Assembly (NCBI GenBank): GCA_021083345.1
Contig: JAJGRE010000001.1
Coordinates: 1,178,001 to 1,242,000, forward strand
DNA from: Calditrichales bacterium MX18-03
GTDB taxonomy: Bacteria; Bacillota; Clostridia; Lutisporales; Lutisporaceae
DNA length: 64,000 nt
Direction: 5' to 3'
This document shows positions 1 to 8,036 of the stretch, one piece after another. How positions within the stretch are numbered: the stretch's first letter is position 1; every line of letters starts with the position of its first letter. Below the pieces are notes generated by a model. That model made no database searches, was not told where the DNA came from, and saw only the letters and a list, made by a program, of their open reading frames with translations. Both the position numbers and the translations under genes were made by a program.

Positions 1-926
1 GCTATATCAAGGCATATGAGTCCGCTGAACGGTCAAGGGATCTGCAAACCCTGATGAAGACTTCAACGAATATTGCCGTCATTTACCATTCCCAGGGCAA
101 AATCACCCAGGCCATGACGTATTACAATATAGCCAAGGAATTATCCGGAAAGCTTTCACACCATCAAGGCTACGTTACCAGCATCACAAACCTGGGCGTG
201 CTGTATATGGATAGGGGGCATTTCAACAAAGCCAGAGCGCTTTTCAACGAAGCATTGCCTGCAGCCATGGAAGCGTCTATGCGGATTGTGGAGTCTTCGC
301 TTCATTCCAACCTTGCCGATGCCGAGTATTATCTGGGCAACTATGATGCGGCAGCAGAGCATATACGGGCAGCGCTATCCATCTCCCAAGAGATCGACGA
401 TCAGGAAGGCAAGGGAATTAACCTGATTGCCCTTGGGAAGATTGAAATAGAGCTGGATAATACCAAGCAGGCACGGCAGCACCTTGAAGATGCTTTAGCC
501 ATTATGGCGCAGTTAGAAAACTGCGATGGGATTTATGATTACCATTATTATTCGGCATGCTGCGACCTGTCGGAAGGCCTGCTCTCCCAAGCTGCCGTCC
601 ATGCAGAAGAGGCCTGGGGGTATGCCGTGCAGCTTGGAAGCGAGAAGAAAAAGGCAAAGCTGCAGCAGCTCAAAGGCCTCATCCGGCAGCAGCGGCACGA
701 TTGGGCCGGCTCAATATCATTATTTACGTCTGCTGCTTCCGCATTCGAGAAAGAAGCTGCCTTCCTTGATGCCGCACTGTCGCACAGCTACAGAGCCAGG
801 AGCCGTAAAGCGCTTGGGCTTGATGCCGAAGCCCGGCAGGATCAGGAGAAGGCCCGGCAGCTCATCGCGCAGATTGACAGCTGCAAGCTTACTGAAATGA
901 TTGTAAAGGAGTATGGCATCACTTGA
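1..926 (+). CDS. TPR-repeat protein, 5' end cut by window edge
   Basis: The frame is open from base 3 to the stop at 924-926, so the gene starts outside the window. The visible ~308 residues are almost wholly tetratricopeptide-like helical pairs; recognisable units include N-A-IYHSQGKITQAMTYY, NLGVLYMDRGHFNKARALF, ADAEYYLGNYDAAAEHI and ALGKIEIELDNTKQARQHL. No membrane segment or enzyme motif is visible. Such TPR tails often follow an AAA/ATPase or DNA-binding domain in large regulators, but that part is not here. The gene converges on the sigma-54 activator and the two stop inside one shared palindrome. Function unknown; probably protein-protein interaction. Confidence 0.85.
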   Translation, partial: YIKAYESAERSRDLQTLMKTSTNIAVIYHSQGKITQAMTYYNIAKELSGKLSHHQGYVTSITNLGVLYMDRGHFNKARALFNEALPAAMEASMRIVESSLHSNLADAEYYLGNYDAAAEHIRAALSISQEIDDQEGKGINLIALGKIEIELDNTKQARQHLEDALAIMAQLENCDGIYDYHYYSACCDLSEGLLSQAAVHAEEAWGYAVQLGSEKKKAKLQQLKGLIRQQRHDWAGSISLFTSAASAFEKEAAFLDAALSHSYRARSRKALGLDAEARQDQEKARQLIAQIDSCKLTEMIVKEYGIT

Positions 927-939
927 TCCCATACTCCTT
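906..939. terminator. Shared palindrome at the ends of two convergent genes
   Basis: Bases 906-916 (AAGGAGTATGG) pair with 929-939. After one C/C mismatch, 918-921 pair with 924-927, so 15 of 16 pairs match around a 2-nt loop. Both stop codons (924-926 plus, 919-921 minus) lie inside it. A short T run (944-948) follows on the plus strand only. It probably ends at least the plus-strand transcript. Confidence 0.6.
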
Positions 940-1866
940 CAGCTTTTTGTAAATGAAAGGCACGGACATGCCGATGAGTCCGGCCATCCTCTCCGCCGCG
1001 CCGCCGGCCTTCTTATAAGCAGCCTCCAGAAGCTCCCGTTCCTTGTTCCGCATATGCGCTTTGTATTGAAAGGTGAATCCTTCCTCCAGCCTGGCAGGCA
1101 CATTGGCTTTCAGCCTACCGAGGTCGATACGGTCCTCTGCGGCGAATACCATGCATTTCTCTATGAAATTCTTCAACTCCCGCACATTGCCCGGCCACGG
1201 GTAGGCTGTCAGTTCCTTGGCTTGTTTTTTTCCAATAGGCATAACGTTCTTGTTGAATTTGGCATTGTATTTTTCAATATAATAGTTGGTGATTTCCAGG
1301 ATATCGTCTCCCCGCTCCTGCAGTGCGGGCAGGTTGATTTCCAATACCGCCAGCCTGTAATAGAGGTCGGTGCGGAAGCTCCCTTCCATAACCAGTTTCT
1401 GCAGGTCCACGTTTGTTGCAATGATGAACCGGGCATCCGTTCTGGTGTACTCAGTGCCGCCTACTTTCCTGTATACCTTGTCCTCCAAGACCTGAAGCAG
1501 CTTGCTTTGAATAGCCGGTGATGCATTTTCGATCTCATCGATAAAAACCGTCCCAGCCTCTGCAACCTCAATCAAGCCTTTTTTGGAGGAAATGGCCCCG
1601 GTAAAAGCACCCTTCTCATAACCGAATACCTCGCTCTCAAATATGTTCTCACCGATATTGGGTATGGTGATTTTTACAAAGGGCCTGTCTTTCCTGACAT
1701 TATCCCTGAAATGGACCCAGCGGGCAACCAACTCTTTCCCTGTACCGGTTTCCCCGGTAATCAATACGGTGGAATCAAGGGCCAGAAGTTTGGCATGGTC
1801 TTCCATATAGGCATTCATGTTCTTTCCAACAATTTCAAAGTCCTGAAACAGCACATTCTGCTCCAT
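919..1866 (-). CDS. Sigma-54 interacting transcriptional activator without receiver domain
   Basis: A 315-residue bacterial enhancer-binding protein. The AAA+ domain begins almost at once: Walker A GETGTGKE (38-45), the sigma-54 contact loop GAFTGA (86-91) and Walker B VFIDE (107-111). The C-terminus carries a Fis-type helix-turn-helix (about 290-315). There is no N-terminal receiver, PAS or GAF domain, so it resembles PspF-type activators that are controlled by a partner protein. A GGGAG site 8 nt before the ATG supports the start. It is divergent from the secreted protein at 2113, whose upstream region has a -24/-12-like promoter; regulation of that gene is inferred. The last residues (KEYGI) mirror those of the convergent TPR protein. 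Confidence 0.93.
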   Translation of the reverse strand: MEQNVLFQDFEIVGKNMNAYMEDHAKLLALDSTVLITGETGTGKELVARWVHFRDNVRKDRPFVKITIPNIGENIFESEVFGYEKGAFTGAISSKKGLIEVAEAGTVFIDEIENASPAIQSKLLQVLEDKVYRKVGGTEYTRTDARFIIATNVDLQKLVMEGSFRTDLYYRLAVLEINLPALQERGDDILEITNYYIEKYNAKFNKNVMPIGKKQAKELTAYPWPGNVRELKNFIEKCMVFAAEDRIDLGRLKANVPARLEEGFTFQYKAHMRNKERELLEAAYKKAGGAAERMAGLIGMSVPFIYKKLKEYGIK

Positions 1867-1888
1867 CGACGGCTCCCTTCTATACGAT

Positions 1889-1919
1889 TGTATAAATTTA
1901 TATGCTTATATAAATACAA
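1889..1919. promoter_or_regulatory. AT-rich dyad, possible enhancer-binding site
   Basis: An imperfect inverted repeat (TTGTATAAATTTATA ... TATATAAATACAA) lies in the 246-bp divergent gap, about 140-170 bp upstream of the candidate -24/-12 promoter. That is a usual distance for an activator enhancer site. The dyad is visible; its role is inferred. Confidence 0.3.
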
Positions 1920-2053
1920 CATGATTATAGCACATTCAGGTATGGAAGGAAAGCCTGTCATTTTCCTGTTATCCCGGTCACGCTAGTGCTTAGGAACTAT
2001 CTTTATTCCCTGAAATTGAGACTTGTTCCGCATTTTTGAGCTTAGCTGCAATC

Positions 2054-2070
2054 TTGGCAGCATTCCTGCA
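2054..2070 (+). promoter_or_regulatory. Candidate sigma-54 (-24/-12) promoter
   Basis: The sequence TTGGCAGCATTCCTGCA has GG at 2056-2057 and GC at 2068-2069, exactly the 12-nt offset required between the -24 and -12 elements (consensus TGGCAC-N5-TTGC; here TGGCAG and CTGC). It lies 43 nt before the start of the secreted protein gene and opposite a divergent sigma-54 activator gene. Confidence 0.6.
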
Positions 2071-2112
2071 AGTATATAGCTGAGAAAACAAAGGATATGG
2101 AGGTTGAATAAA

Positions 2113-2517
2113 ATGAAAAGAAAGATTTTGGCAATCATGCTGATATTATCACTCTGCCTGGCAGGTACGCTGTCCGTATACGGTGAAGCGCTTACCGGCC
2201 CTGAGGAGTACCGGATTACGGTATCAAACAAAGGCGGAACGTACAGCTTTGATGGTATTTCCGTACATTTCAAAAAGGACTTCCTGGGAAAAGGTATGGA
2301 CCCGGCAGCCTTTGATGTGCGGATTTACGCAGAGGATGGGATCCCTTACATCGAGTTCAATCCCGATGTCGAAGACTTCGACAAGAAGGTCATGGTCAAG
2401 GTAGACCGCGGTGAACGAAGCTTTTATGATATCACAACCGGCGAGACAATAACGCTCCTCCTTGACCACAACAATTTTCATACTGACCATTTCTCCCGTT
2501 TAGTCGTCATTGATTAA
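2113..2517 (+). CDS. Small secreted protein, function unknown
   Basis: A 134-residue protein with a clear Sec signal peptide: KRK, then a hydrophobic stretch, with cleavage plausible near VYGEA at about residue 24. The mature part is about 110 residues, rich in D/E/G, beta-strand-like and without cysteine. I do not recognise the family. A GGAGG site at 2099-2103 fits the ATG at 2113 (9-nt spacing) better than the in-frame TTG at 2104. A candidate sigma-54 promoter lies just upstream and a strong terminator just downstream, so it is probably monocistronic and under the neighbouring activator. Confidence 0.8.
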   Translation: MKRKILAIMLILSLCLAGTLSVYGEALTGPEEYRITVSNKGGTYSFDGISVHFKKDFLGKGMDPAAFDVRIYAEDGIPYIEFNPDVEDFDKKVMVKVDRGERSFYDITTGETITLLLDHNNFHTDHFSRLVVID

Positions 2518-2529
2518 CCGACCATGAAG

Positions 2530-2567
2530 TAAAAGAGTTGATACCTGCCAAGGTATCAACTCTTTTA
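2530..2567. terminator. Bidirectional terminator between secreted protein gene and selB
   Basis: A 17-bp perfect stem, TAAAAGAGTTGATACCT with its complement around the loop GCCA, A-rich on one side and T-rich on the other. The selB stop codon (2568-2570) abuts it. It can serve both converging genes. Confidence 0.85.
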
Positions 2568-4478
2568 TTAGAACAATATCCGGTTATCACCGACGCGTTT
2601 GGTCAGTTTGATCTGATCAAAATGATCCAAGAGCGCCATGGCATACTTTCTGCTGGTGCCCAACAGGTCCCGGAACTGGCCCAGCTGAATGGCCTTATGG
2701 GCTGCCATATGCTGTTTCAGCATCGTGACGGCTTCATGATACGCTTCCTTTGAGAACACGATATCCTCCTCCACTTTGATCAGGTCACCCAGCTCAATCA
2801 GTGCGTTGTACACAATCTGAACCTGATTCTTGTCAAATCCGGTCAGATTGCCTATTTCCGTAAGTTTAGGCGGGTTGAACCTGTTTCCTGCATACTGGGC
2901 AATAAGGATATCTTTAATCTGTGTCTGAAGCTGGTTGAACCGGACTTCAAAGGTCTTCATGGAAACGTATTGGGTTTCCAGTCTGATCAGGTCCTGCTTT
3001 TCAAAATAACCCAGTACAGCATCGGACAGCTTGGGCTTGATGCCTTCGAAAAGCCTGGATTTCAGCTCCTCCTTGGAAATCCCGAATTTCAGCGGGTTTT
3101 TCTTGTGAAAAACCTCGAGAAGCCCCAGCAGCTTATTCTCAAGCTCGTTTAAATAGTCTGCATGCAGCACGAAGCTTTTGTCTCCCACTTTGAATACCTG
3201 GATCCTGCCGGCCTCAGCCAGTCTGGTGATAATATCCTTGTATTCATTTTCGCCGATCTGCCCTGCTGCTTTGATAACCGTTTTTCTTTCTGGAAACTTA
3301 TCGCTGTACTGCTGCAGATATTGCTCCACCACATGGGCCGGGTCTCCCTGCTCCTTGACCTTCAGTTCCTCCAGCACCTCTTCCTTATAGCGCTTGCGCT
3401 TCGGCGGATTGGGGTCCAGTACTGTACCGCCCCCAATGGTCAGCATCGGTGAATAGGTGCGTATAACAAACCGGTCACCCTTATGACAGGCAATCTGTTC
3501 TTCCAGCCGCAGCTGAACAAATGCACTTTCTCCTGGCTTCAGCTCCTCCCTGTCCAAAAGCACGACGCGGCACATGGTTTCCGACGTTCCGTGATACAAC
3601 CTCAGCCGGTCCCTGTTGTCGATGCTCTTTTCCGCTTCCTTCACCAGCTCCAGCCTAGCGTCCAGCATCAAGGTAGGCTCAATGCTTCCCGGCTTTGCCA
3701 GCACATCGCCCCTTTGGATATCCTCCAGCTTGATGCCTGCGATGTTGATAGCAACCCGCTGCCCGGCAAAAGCCGTCTTGACACTCTTCTCATGCACTTG
3801 CACCGATCGGATTCTGGCATCCAGCTTCGCAGGATAAATCTCTACTTTGTCCCCTTCGCTGACGCTGCCTGATATCAAAGTGCCTGTCACGACGGTGCCA
3901 AACCCGGTGATGGAAAAGACCCGGTCTACCGGCAATCGGAAAAATTCCTGGGTATTTTTTTCCTCGACAGTCCCGGTAATCTGGTCAATCTCCAGAATCA
4001 GTTCATCCAGACCTTCCTTTGTAACGGAAGACAGCGGAATGATGCTTGCCTCCTTCAGGAAGGTATCCTTTACCTCTTCCCTGACCTGCTCTGTTATCAT
4101 CTCAAGCCATTCCTGGTCCACCATATCTTTTTTCGTCAGAGCAATGATGCCTTTTTTAACATGCAGCAAGGACAAAATGCTCAGGTGTTCCCGGGTCTGC
4201 GGCATAACGCCCTCATCGGCAGCGATGACCAATACCACCACATCGATGCCGCCTGCTCCGGCAAGCATGTTTTTTATAAACCGCTCATGTCCCGGTACAT
4301 CAATGATCCCCGCCCTTCTGCCGCTGGGCAGGTCAAAAAAGGTAAAGCCCAGCTCAATGGATATACCTCTTTCCTTTTCTTCCTTCAGTCTGTCTGTCTC
4401 TCTCCCGGTCAAGGCCCTGATCAGGGAGGTCTTACCATGATCGATATGCCCTGCCGTCCCGATGATGATATTTTTCAT
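2568..4478 (-). CDS. selB: Selenocysteine-specific translation elongation factor SelB
   Basis: 636 residues. SelB binds GTP, Sec-tRNA(Sec) and the SECIS hairpin, delivering selenocysteine to in-frame UGA codons. The N-terminal EF-Tu-like GTPase shows GHIDHGKT (10-17), DVPGH (about 60-64) and TKKD (about 115). Beta-barrel domains follow, then a C-terminal set of winged helices (about 390-636) that binds mRNA. The start MKNIIIGTAGH is preferred over a longer upstream frame. It lies one base after the selA stop, so translation is coupled. Last gene of selD-selA-selB, ending at a terminator. No tRNA(Sec) gene was found nearby. Confidence 0.97.
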   Translation of the reverse strand: MKNIIIGTAGHIDHGKTSLIRALTGRETDRLKEEKERGISIELGFTFFDLPSGRRAGIIDVPGHERFIKNMLAGAGGIDVVVLVIAADEGVMPQTREHLSILSLLHVKKGIIALTKKDMVDQEWLEMITEQVREEVKDTFLKEASIIPLSSVTKEGLDELILEIDQITGTVEEKNTQEFFRLPVDRVFSITGFGTVVTGTLISGSVSEGDKVEIYPAKLDARIRSVQVHEKSVKTAFAGQRVAINIAGIKLEDIQRGDVLAKPGSIEPTLMLDARLELVKEAEKSIDNRDRLRLYHGTSETMCRVVLLDREELKPGESAFVQLRLEEQIACHKGDRFVIRTYSPMLTIGGGTVLDPNPPKRKRYKEEVLEELKVKEQGDPAHVVEQYLQQYSDKFPERKTVIKAAGQIGENEYKDIITRLAEAGRIQVFKVGDKSFVLHADYLNELENKLLGLLEVFHKKNPLKFGISKEELKSRLFEGIKPKLSDAVLGYFEKQDLIRLETQYVSMKTFEVRFNQLQTQIKDILIAQYAGNRFNPPKLTEIGNLTGFDKNQVQIVYNALIELGDLIKVEEDIVFSKEAYHEAVTMLKQHMAAHKAIQLGQFRDLLGTSRKYAMALLDHFDQIKLTKRVGDNRILF

Positions 4479-4479
4479 A

Positions 4480-5922
4480 TCAGACCTCACCTTCCATCCC
4501 CTTGGGTTTTCCAATCCGTTCGAAAGCCCAGGCCAAAGCTTCGGCAACTGCATCAAACTCGTGGTCCTGTATCGTCCGCACGTCCAGCAAGAGCTTATCC
4601 TTTGCGATCCTGGCAACCACCGGCGTCCTGTACCGGCGCAGCTGCTCCTCAGCCTTTGCCAGTGAACCGCTCTTCATTTCAATGCTGATAACCTTAGTAG
4701 GCATTTTCAGAAGGGGCATCGAGCCGCCTCCCACCTCCGAGTAATCATTTTCCAAGCCGATAGACACATCCGTCCCCATAGACTTCCTGAGCTTGCCGAG
4801 CAACCGCTTCCCTCTCCTGGCGAGTTCTTCCTGACTATAGGTCAGCATGCGCAGGACGGGAATTTCCTTCAATGCCTGCTCGCTGTCAAGATAAAGCCTT
4901 AAAGTACCTTCAAGTGCTGCCAGCGTCAGCTTGTCTATACGGATGGCCCTGGTCAGCGGATGTTTTTTCATTTTGTCCAGCCATTGCTTTTTCCCTATGA
5001 TGATCCCTGCCTGCGGTCCTCCCAGCATCTTGTCGCCGCTGAAGGTGACCACATCCATTCCGGCCTTGACGGCTTGCTGTACAGTGGGCTCATAGGGCAG
5101 TCCAAACCGTGTCAGGTCCAAGAGCATTCCGCTTCCCAAATCCTCCACCACCGGCAAGCCCAGCTTCTGTCCGAGCGCTGCCAGGGCTTCAGACTCCACC
5201 TCGCTGGTGAAGCCGCAGATCCTGTAGTTGCTGGTATGGATCTTCATTAGGGCGGCTGTATTCTCATTCACTGCCTTCTCATAGTCAGGCAGGTGCGTCT
5301 TGTTTGTTGTTCCCACTTCCTTCAGCACTGCACCGCTTTGCTCCATCACTTCCGGCACTCTAAAGGAACCGCCGATCTCTACCAACTGTCCTCTGGATAC
5401 CACGACTTCCTTCCCATTTGCCAGTGTACTCAGAACCAGCATAACAGCTGCCGCGTTGTTGTTGACAGCCATAGCCGCTTCAGCGCCGGTCAGCCGGCAA
5501 AGCAGCTCTTCCACATGGGAATACCGAGAGCCTCTCTCCCCGCTGTCCAGATCCATCTCCAGGTTGGAATAGCCTGATGCAATCTGCCACAGGCTGTCCT
5601 TCATGGCGGGAGACAGCGGCGCCCTTCCAAGGTTGGTATGAAGTACCACTCCCGTCCCGTTGATGACATGCATCAAATGGCTGCGCATCAGATCGTGGAT
5701 TCTGTCGATGATGCCCTCTATCAGGCCCGCTTGTGCAGCAGCCTCCAGTTCCTCTGCATCCTCCAGTGAAAGGATCCTTTGCCTGTAGTCCTTCAGATAG
5801 GACCGGATTCCTTCCGTCACCATGGTTCTGGGATAGGTAAAGGTCAATTTTTCTATCTCCTTTTCCCGCAGCAGCTCATCCACTGAGGGAATCCCGCTCA
5901 GAAGCTTTCTTTTATCCTGCAT
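4480..5922 (-). CDS. selA: L-seryl-tRNA(Sec) selenium transferase
   Basis: 480 residues. SelA is a PLP enzyme that converts Ser-tRNA(Sec) to Sec-tRNA(Sec) using selenophosphate from SelD. The PLP lysine is K298 in SGDKMLGGPQAG, and the family signatures NGTGVVLHTNLGRAPLS and NNNAAAV are present. The start is set by AAGGAGG 6 nt before ATG-CAG-GAT; an in-frame ATG nine codons upstream lacks a site. It lies 32 bases after selD and 1 base before selB, in the order the enzymes need. Confidence 0.97.
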   Translation of the reverse strand: MQDKRKLLSGIPSVDELLREKEIEKLTFTYPRTMVTEGIRSYLKDYRQRILSLEDAEELEAAAQAGLIEGIIDRIHDLMRSHLMHVINGTGVVLHTNLGRAPLSPAMKDSLWQIASGYSNLEMDLDSGERGSRYSHVEELLCRLTGAEAAMAVNNNAAAVMLVLSTLANGKEVVVSRGQLVEIGGSFRVPEVMEQSGAVLKEVGTTNKTHLPDYEKAVNENTAALMKIHTSNYRICGFTSEVESEALAALGQKLGLPVVEDLGSGMLLDLTRFGLPYEPTVQQAVKAGMDVVTFSGDKMLGGPQAGIIIGKKQWLDKMKKHPLTRAIRIDKLTLAALEGTLRLYLDSEQALKEIPVLRMLTYSQEELARRGKRLLGKLRKSMGTDVSIGLENDYSEVGGGSMPLLKMPTKVISIEMKSGSLAKAEEQLRRYRTPVVARIAKDKLLLDVRTIQDHEFDAVAEALAWAFERIGKPKGMEGEV

Positions 5923-5954
5923 TTTATCCTCCTTGAAAGGCTTTTCCATCTGTT

Positions 5955-7004
5955 TTATATGACTTCTATCTCCACTTCTTCCTTGGGCTTTACTTTTCCT
6001 ATCACGTTGAAATCCGTCTTATTGCTTTGCCGAAGCGCTGCCAACAAGCTGTCCAGCTTGCTCTGCGGCACTGAAATCAGAAGTCCACCTGATGTCTGGG
6101 GATCATAGAGAATATCGCGAATTTCCTGCCTGACACCAGCAGCAAACCGGATATGACCTTCCAGATGTCCGGCATTGCGGTAAGCGCCTGCAGGGATAAT
6201 CCCCATTCTTGCAAACTCAATGCTCTCTTTTATAACCGGCAGATAATCCGACCAGATCTCCATACTCACATTGCTGCCTACCGCCATCTCAAAAGCATGA
6301 CCCAGGAGCCCGAAGCCCGTGATGTCGGTGCAGCCGTTGATTCCCACCTGCTGCATGGCCCCGCATGCATCCTTGTTCAGATAGGCCATGACTTCCACTG
6401 CTTTTTTGTAGGTGGCTTCATCCGTCAGGTCAGCTTTGATGGCTGTGTTCAAAATACCGATACCCAGCGGCTTGGTAAGCACCAGCATATCCCCCGCCCT
6501 TGCACCTGCATTGGCTGCTACTTTGCCGGGATGCACCATCCCCATAACGGACAGCCCGTACTTGGGCTCGTTGTCTTCCACCGTATGGCCGCCCACAATC
6601 ACCGCCCCGGCCTCCATCACCTTATCGGCACCGCCTCTCAGGATCTCTCCCAGAATATCCATCGGCAGACAGGTTGGGAAACATACGATATTCATTGCAG
6701 TTACCGGTCTTCCCCCCATGGCGTAGACATCGCTCAAAGAGTTGGCGGCAGCTATCTGTCCATAGGTATAGGGATCGTCCACCACCGGTGTGAAAAAGTC
6801 CAGCGTCTGGATGATGGCCTTGTCCTCATCTATTTTATATACGGCAGCATCATCCGAGGTCTCAATCCCGACAATAAGATTGCCATCGTGAAATTTCGGC
6901 AGCTGGCACAGAACCTGTGCCAGGGTCTCCGGACCAATCTTGGCCGCTCAGCCGGAGCTGCTGGTCATGCCCGTCAGCCTGTATCGTTTTTTCCCGTTTT
7001 CCAT
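5955..7004 (-). CDS. selD: Selenide, water dikinase SelD, itself a selenoprotein (UGA at codon 19)
   Basis: 349 residues if the TGA at 6950-6948 (codon 19) is read as selenocysteine. SelD makes selenophosphate from selenide and ATP. Codons 14-22 read T-S-S-S-G-(Sec)-A-A-K, matching the E. coli active site, where Cys17 and Lys20 are essential. The frame stays open and SelD-like on both sides (LTGMTSSSG before; [37 protein letters not shown] after). AAAGGAGG precedes the ATG at 7004. The usual second Cys is Ala. A caller that treats TGA as stop would begin about 73 codons late, at [11 protein letters not shown] hairpin suited to be the SECIS follows the UGA. Only selA and selB follow it in the operon. 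Confidence 0.95.
6919..6950 (-). promoter_or_regulatory. Candidate bacterial SECIS element in selD
   Basis: Downstream of the UGA (6950-6948), GCCA (6944-6941) pairs with TGGC (6922-6919). GGTC (6935-6932) pairs with GACC (6927-6924), closing the tetraloop CGGA (6931-6928). The loop G at 6930 is 18 nt after the UGA, within the 16-37 nt range described for bacterial SECIS elements. Folded by eye. Confidence 0.6.
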
Positions 7005-7121
7005 TATGCCGCCTCCTTTCTATCATCTGATTTATATTTTATAAATGCTCCTTCCGTTGCTTCAAGCTTTATGAGTATTACCTATTCACAATACCATCAT
7101 TCAGAAGAAATATTCATCAAC

Positions 7122-7130
7122 ATTATATCA
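7122..7130 (-). promoter_or_regulatory. Extended -10 promoter for selDAB
   Basis: On the minus strand, TGATATAAT is a consensus extended -10 element about 118 nt before the selD start. No good -35 hexamer lies 17 nt upstream. It implies selDAB is transcribed separately from comEA. Confidence 0.45.
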
Positions 7131-7163
7131 TATCCCATTATGAGCGTATAGAACGGATGTGCT

Positions 7164-7838
7164 TTAGTCTGCCGTAATCCAATCCTTCAACTGCTCATAT
7201 TTCTTGTCGCCTATGCCTGCAACCTTCATCAGGTCCTCAGGCTTTTGAAATACCCCTTTCTCCTGTCTGTAAGCAATAATCTTCTGTGCTGTAGCGGGCC
7301 CCACCCCCGGCAGTTTTTCCAGTTCCGATTGCACCGCCGTATTGAGATTGACCTTTCCGCTGCCGGGCCTATCCATAAGGTTTGGCTGTCCTTTTTGCGC
7401 CGCTGGCTGCCCTTTGGATGCCTGAAGCTGCCCCTCCGGTAGATTGCCCCCCTTTTTCGGAATGTAGACATAGTCCTCATCCATCAGCTTTACTGCCAGG
7501 TTGACCTGTTCCAGATCCGCTTCCGCCAAAGCGCCGCCTGCCAGCTCAAGAGCCTCTCCCAACCGGGTATCCTTCTTTACCGTCACATTCCCCGGTTCTT
7601 TTACTGCCCCGCAGACATATACGGTAATATCCGGCTCCGGCTCATTTGCCGGCCCCAGCATGTTGGACTCCCTTTCCGGCGGTTCAGACAAATTTTGTAT
7701 CCCCAACGCCGTTTCCCCTTCAGCCAGTGCAACCTGAGCCGGTTTCCGCCATGTGGTGTATACTGTCCCACAGATGAGTATCAAGATCACAGCGGCAACA
7801 GCAGCAAAAAGCTTTTGCCGGTTATTCAAATAGAGCAT
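7164..7838 (-). CDS. comEA: ComEA-like DNA-binding competence protein
   Basis: About 224 residues. A single N-terminal membrane segment (LFAAVAAVILILICGTVY) anchors it. A SLBB/soluble-ligand-binding domain follows (ITVYVCGAVKEPGNV ... YVYIPKKGG), then a Gln/Lys/Pro-rich linker and a C-terminal helix-hairpin-helix domain (VNLNTAVQSELEKLPGVGPATAQKIIAYR). ComEA binds incoming double-stranded DNA at the outer face of the membrane during transformation. GGAGGTG 7 nt before MLYLNNRQ favours this start; an ATG six codons upstream (7856) also has a weaker GGAG. No comEB/comEC lies nearby. Confidence 0.9.
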   Translation of the reverse strand: MLYLNNRQKLFAAVAAVILILICGTVYTTWRKPAQVALAEGETALGIQNLSEPPERESNMLGPANEPEPDITVYVCGAVKEPGNVTVKKDTRLGEALELAGGALAEADLEQVNLAVKLMDEDYVYIPKKGGNLPEGQLQASKGQPAAQKGQPNLMDRPGSGKVNLNTAVQSELEKLPGVGPATAQKIIAYRQEKGVFQKPEDLMKVAGIGDKKYEQLKDWITAD

Positions 7839-8036
7839 TTTTTTCACCTCCGACATTTATATTCTCCATAATTTTCCAATTCCCTGCATCAATTTACATC
7901 ATTTTCACTGTTATGTTGAATAACATACCGGATGAAAGCAAATTTGATGCTGTAATCCCTTCACTTTTTTGGTATACTATAAAAGTCAATGGATCAGACG
8001 TTCAGGTCTCAGCTACAATGATTCTCGGAGGAAAAA

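Noticed and set aside
4161-4688. Long plus-strand open frame antisense to selB/selA
   Set aside because: Shadow of the strongly biased codons in the real genes; no start signals or family match. The same applies to the other long antisense frames in the window.
6948-6950. In-frame TGA that could mark selD as a pseudogene
   Set aside because: It falls at the active-site Cys/Sec position, the frame is intact on both sides, a SECIS-like hairpin follows and selA/selB are adjacent.
7005-7163. Possible selC (tRNA-Sec) upstream of selD
   Set aside because: No cloverleaf or CCA end can be formed; only promoter-like sequence is seen.
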